From an uncultured Eubacterium sp. (GTDB lineage Bacteria; Bacillota; Clostridia; Lachnospirales; Lachnospiraceae), in contig CAMEWO010000013.1 in the NCBI GenBank assembly GCA_945946665.1, forward strand, positions 1 to 57,319: 57,319 nt of DNA, in the 5' to 3' direction. This document shows positions 55,195 to 57,319 of this stretch, piece by piece. The notes under the pieces were generated by a model. The model was not told where the DNA came from and made no database searches. It worked only from the letters and a program-made list of their open reading frames with translations. The first letter of the stretch is position 1. Every line of letters starts with the position of its first letter. A program made the position numbers and the translations under genes.

Positions 55195-56032
55195 AACAAC
55201 ACCTTTCATAAGACTGATATCATTCTTATCAATTTTCCTGATATGTGTATGCATGGCTTCAGGCACTGTATATGCAGCAACTGGCATTGACGGAATCAGT
55301 TCTGGTGCCGAAACTGTGTCCACTGACAAGTATTATGGCACTGTATATACAAACGACGAGACAGGTTACAGAGTTGTAATTGAAGACGATGCGGGACTTC
55401 TCACCGATGATGAAAAAAGCCGGCTGGCTGAGACAATGAAGGACATTACGCCATATGGCGATGTGGCATTCAAGAGTATTGATTACAATTCATACAGCAC
55501 CGAAACCTATATAGAACGTTACTATAACTCAGTATTCGGAACTGGCAGCGGAACTGTATTTCTTATTGATATGGATAACAGAAATATATGGATTTACAGT
55601 GACGGAAACATATATTCTACTATCACCACAGCTTATGCCAACGTAATTACTGACAATGTATACACTTATGCTTCTGACAGGGATTATTTCTCCTGTGCCA
55701 ACAAGGCATTTATCCAGGAGGCTGCCCTGCTTCAGGGAAGGCGCATAAGCCAGCCTATGAAATACATAAGCAATGCCCTACTTGCCATAGCCATTGCAAT
55801 TCTTATTAATTACTTTATCGTGCGCCAGACATCAAGAGTACGAAAGGCTAGTGATAATGAAATTGTAAATGGCGTATTTGCAAACAATGCATTTAATAAT
55901 GTAAGCGTTAACTTCATTCGCCAGACAAGAACCTATTCACCACGAAGCAGTTCTTCCAGTGGAAGCAGCGGCGGTCACAGTGGTGGCGGTGGTGGTGGCC
56001 ACAGTGGCGGTGGCGGCGGTCACAGCTTCTGA
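55181..56032 (+). CDS. TPM-domain membrane protein with Gly/His-rich tail
   Basis: A 283-aa exported/membrane protein: signal-like helix ('LISFLSIFLICVCMASGTVYA'), a TPM domain ('DDAGLLTDDEKSRLAETM', 'GTVFLIDMDNRNIWIYS'), a second helix (about 195-212) and a C-terminal run of GGGHS units. TPM-domain proteins have been linked to photosystem repair in plants and are of unknown function in bacteria. Start ATG 55181, or GTG 55187 with AGGAGG eight bases upstream; both overlap the zinc-ribbon gene. It is probably a functional partner of that gene. Confidence 0.8.
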   Translation: MTVRKTTPFIRLISFLSIFLICVCMASGTVYAATGIDGISSGAETVSTDKYYGTVYTNDETGYRVVIEDDAGLLTDDEKSRLAETMKDITPYGDVAFKSIDYNSYSTETYIERYYNSVFGTGSGTVFLIDMDNRNIWIYSDGNIYSTITTAYANVITDNVYTYASDRDYFSCANKAFIQEAALLQGRRISQPMKYISNALLAIAIAILINYFIVRQTSRVRKASDNEIVNGVFANNAFNNVSVNFIRQTRTYSPRSSSSSGSSGGHSGGGGGGHSGGGGGHSF

Positions 56033-56048
56033 TATGACACAACGAATA

Positions 56049-56090
56049 AACCCCAGGCAGAATATACTTGTGTTTCTGCCTGGGGTTATT
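56049..56090. terminator. Bidirectional terminator after the trk operon
   Basis: AACCCCAGGCAGAA / TTCTGCCTGGGGTT, a perfect 14-bp stem with an 11-base loop, then ATTTAATT on the plus strand. It also lies just past the PIN-fragment gene on the minus strand. Confidence 0.9.
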
Positions 56091-56102
56091 TAATTATATA
56101 AA

Positions 56103-56282
56103 TTACATAATTACAAAATCTGCAGCGGATACTATTACAGGGTTATCTATATCTGCTTCAAGGAAATCCTTATCTCCTGTAAGCAAAACATCTGCTCTAG
56201 CTTTAACAAAAGCCTGATAAGGTGTTCCGTTACTATTTAATGCAGCTGAAATAAGGATATTAGTATCAATTAGAATTCTCAT
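56103..56282 (-). pseudogene. VapC-like PIN-domain toxin with large internal deletion
   Basis: A 59-aa reading frame starting MRILIDTNILISA and ending in TGDKDFLE...NPVIVSAADF. These are the first and last parts of the PIN fold of COG1569-type toxins, normally about 135 residues. The middle ~75 residues, with a conserved Glu and Asp of the active site, are missing, joined in frame near 'AFVKARADVLLTGD'. It overlaps the antitoxin stop as TAATG, the usual coupling in such pairs. The product is very likely inactive. Confidence 0.75.
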
Positions 56283-56554
56283 TAGCCCTCACTTTCCGTT
56301 CTTACTTCCTTAACGAGATTCGCAATAGCATCATCCGATGTTAATCCTGAGTTTGATGCTTCCCCTTCCATCTGAGATTGTAACATCTGCATAGCATATA
56401 CAGCAGAATTAATCAAACGTACACTCCCATTCTCTACAACAAATGTTACTCTGTCACCACTTGAAACACCAAGAATTTCTCTTATATCTTTAGGAATAGT
56501 AATCTGTCCTTTTGCCATAACTTTAGCGTTATCAATAAATGTATTTGTAATCAT
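56282..56554 (-). CDS. AbrB/MazE-family antitoxin
   Basis: A 90-aa protein with an N-terminal SpoVT/AbrB swapped-hairpin domain ('KVMAKGQITIPKDIREILGV', 'GDRVTFVVENGSVRLIN') and a C-terminal tail that would grip the toxin. It binds its own operator and neutralises the PIN RNase encoded next. ATG 56554 with GGAGG eight bases upstream. It appears intact while its toxin is deleted. Confidence 0.85.
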   Translation of the reverse strand: MITNTFIDNAKVMAKGQITIPKDIREILGVSSGDRVTFVVENGSVRLINSAVYAMQMLQSQMEGEASNSGLTSDDAIANLVKEVRTESEG

Positions 56555-56584
56555 CTCATGCACCTCCACCATATGAATAAATGT

Positions 56585-56602
56585 AGTAGGGAATTCCCTA
56601 CT
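56585..56602. promoter_or_regulatory. Perfect 18-bp palindromic operator
   Basis: AGTAGGGAATTCCCTACT, a perfect palindrome lying just past the -10 box at the predicted start of the antitoxin transcript, the expected autoregulatory site. Confidence 0.7.
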
Positions 56603-56605
56603 TAT

Positions 56606-56634
56606 AGTATACTCATTATTATGGAAAATATCAA
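56606..56634 (-). promoter_or_regulatory. Promoter of the AbrB-PIN pair
   Basis: Minus strand TTGATA (56634-56629), 17-base spacer, TATACT (56611-56606). The palindrome at 56585-56602 covers the predicted start point. Confidence 0.65.
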
Positions 56635-56680
56635 ATATAATGTCTTTATTTTTCAGGTAATTATATATTATAAATCATAC

Positions 56681-57319
56681 TTATATATGTATGATATACC
56701 AACCTATATTTCTTGTCAATACTAAAAATAAATAATATATAATAAATAAATCCCATCTTACAAGTGGCTGTTTTCTACAGCCCCTGATTTTCTTATATTC
56801 ATTTTTTAATATCCCTATACTGGTAAAAGCTGCTAAAAATCCAAATAATAGGAATATCCATAACAACAGATTATTTTCATCTCCGGTCTTTGTAGAAGAA
56901 TCTTGCACCTGATTACCATCAGTTTTAGACTGATTGTTTGATTTATTTGAATTACTGCTGGTATTTTCATTATTGTTACTACTATTATTGTTGCTATTAT
57001 TATTTCCTTCATTATTTCCACCAGAAGGAGTACTTATAGCAAATGAAGTTCTCTGTGAATTTCCTGTTCCATTATAATTAACCACATATGCTGTATAAGT
57101 CTTTCCCGCTGTTAAAGTACTGGAAAGCATGGCGTTATAACTTCCGCTTGTCACAGCATGTGTCTCTAATGTGATGATACTATTGCTTTCATCCATTATT
57201 TCAATTTAAACTAAGCGTTTTTCCAACACCCTTACCTGCGCCGAGCTTTGCGCCGTTAATTGTTCCATCTGGATTTGCATTGGGAACAGCTATGGCTTCC
57301 ACCTTTACAGGTGCATTAC
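56681..57319 (-). pseudogene. Frameshifted surface protein, cut by the window edge
   Basis: The minus strand enters reading 'NAPVKVEAIAVPNANPDG' ... 'GVGKTLSLN' then stops at 57203-57201. The next frame, one base off, continues as 'IEIMDESNSIITLETHA' and runs 171 aa from ATG 57196 to 56681. One extra A in the AAA run near 57205 would join them, so this looks like one exported protein with a 1-base deletion or a sequence error. The second part has an Asn/Ser-rich linker, a sorting-like STKTGD, a hydrophobic helix and KNEYKKIRG, then about 30 further residues that sorting signals do not normally have. Confidence 0.6.

Noticed and set aside
1-57319. CRISPR array, transposase, prophage or tRNA genes
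   Set aside because: None could be recognised on either strand; the only dispersed repeats are the 170-bp element and the 30-bp leader motif.

Overview
The window looks like low-GC Clostridia, most likely an anaerobic gut Lachnospiraceae (Coprococcus/Roseburia-like; genus not provable from this sequence). The grounds are A/T-rich codon use, strong GGAGG ribosome sites, a DUF5711/CvpA/LysM cluster, a clostridial-type Tad pilus locus with a Flp1-like pilin, a class B sortase, the spore-protease homologue YyaC, HprK and WhiA/RapZ. No tRNA gene, CRISPR array, prophage or transposase was recognised.

Layout. Position 1 lies at the 5' edge of a 16S rRNA gene on the minus strand, with its leader and promoter at 1-253. 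Next (394-9016) is a surface-signalling block on the minus strand: a membrane Ser/Thr kinase, two large sorted surface proteins sharing a C-terminal module, and an HTH-FHA pair. A 550-base gap (9017-9566) holds what looks like a broken type I toxin gene with an antisense RNA. From 9567 to 13164 is an envelope operon (CvpA, DUF5711, MPN-like/LysM), then yyaC, a coiled-coil membrane protein, aconitase, HIT protein, a soluble histidine-kinase-like ATPase and a flavodoxin-SCP2 fusion. A Tad/Flp pilus locus of eleven genes occupies 20121-30443.

The second half holds a DUF2508 protein, an aquaporin, a membrane-anchored GH25 lysozyme, a metal-homeostasis run (two G3E-type GTPases, then NudC), AroA, citrate synthase, a YcxB-like protein and an SDR. 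The conserved uvrC-hprK-glcK-murB-rapZ-whiA cluster follows, then a class B sortase with its substrate, and trkA-trkH followed by a zinc-ribbon membrane protein and a TPM-domain protein. The right edge is decaying: a VapC-like toxin with a large internal deletion behind an intact AbrB-type antitoxin with a palindromic operator, and a frameshifted surface protein.

How the genes fit together. Much of the window builds or monitors the cell surface: pilus, sorted proteins, sortase, lysozyme, kinase/FHA signalling. Citrate synthase and the aconitase-family enzyme would feed 2-oxoglutarate/glutamate synthesis. HprK and glucokinase link sugar uptake to catabolite control. The features I found most interesting are a 170-bp structured repeat present three times with compensating base changes, a 30-bp leader motif before three unrelated genes, the type I toxin-antitoxin-like locus, the kinase-FHA-HTH surface module, and unusual domain fusions in pilus proteins.
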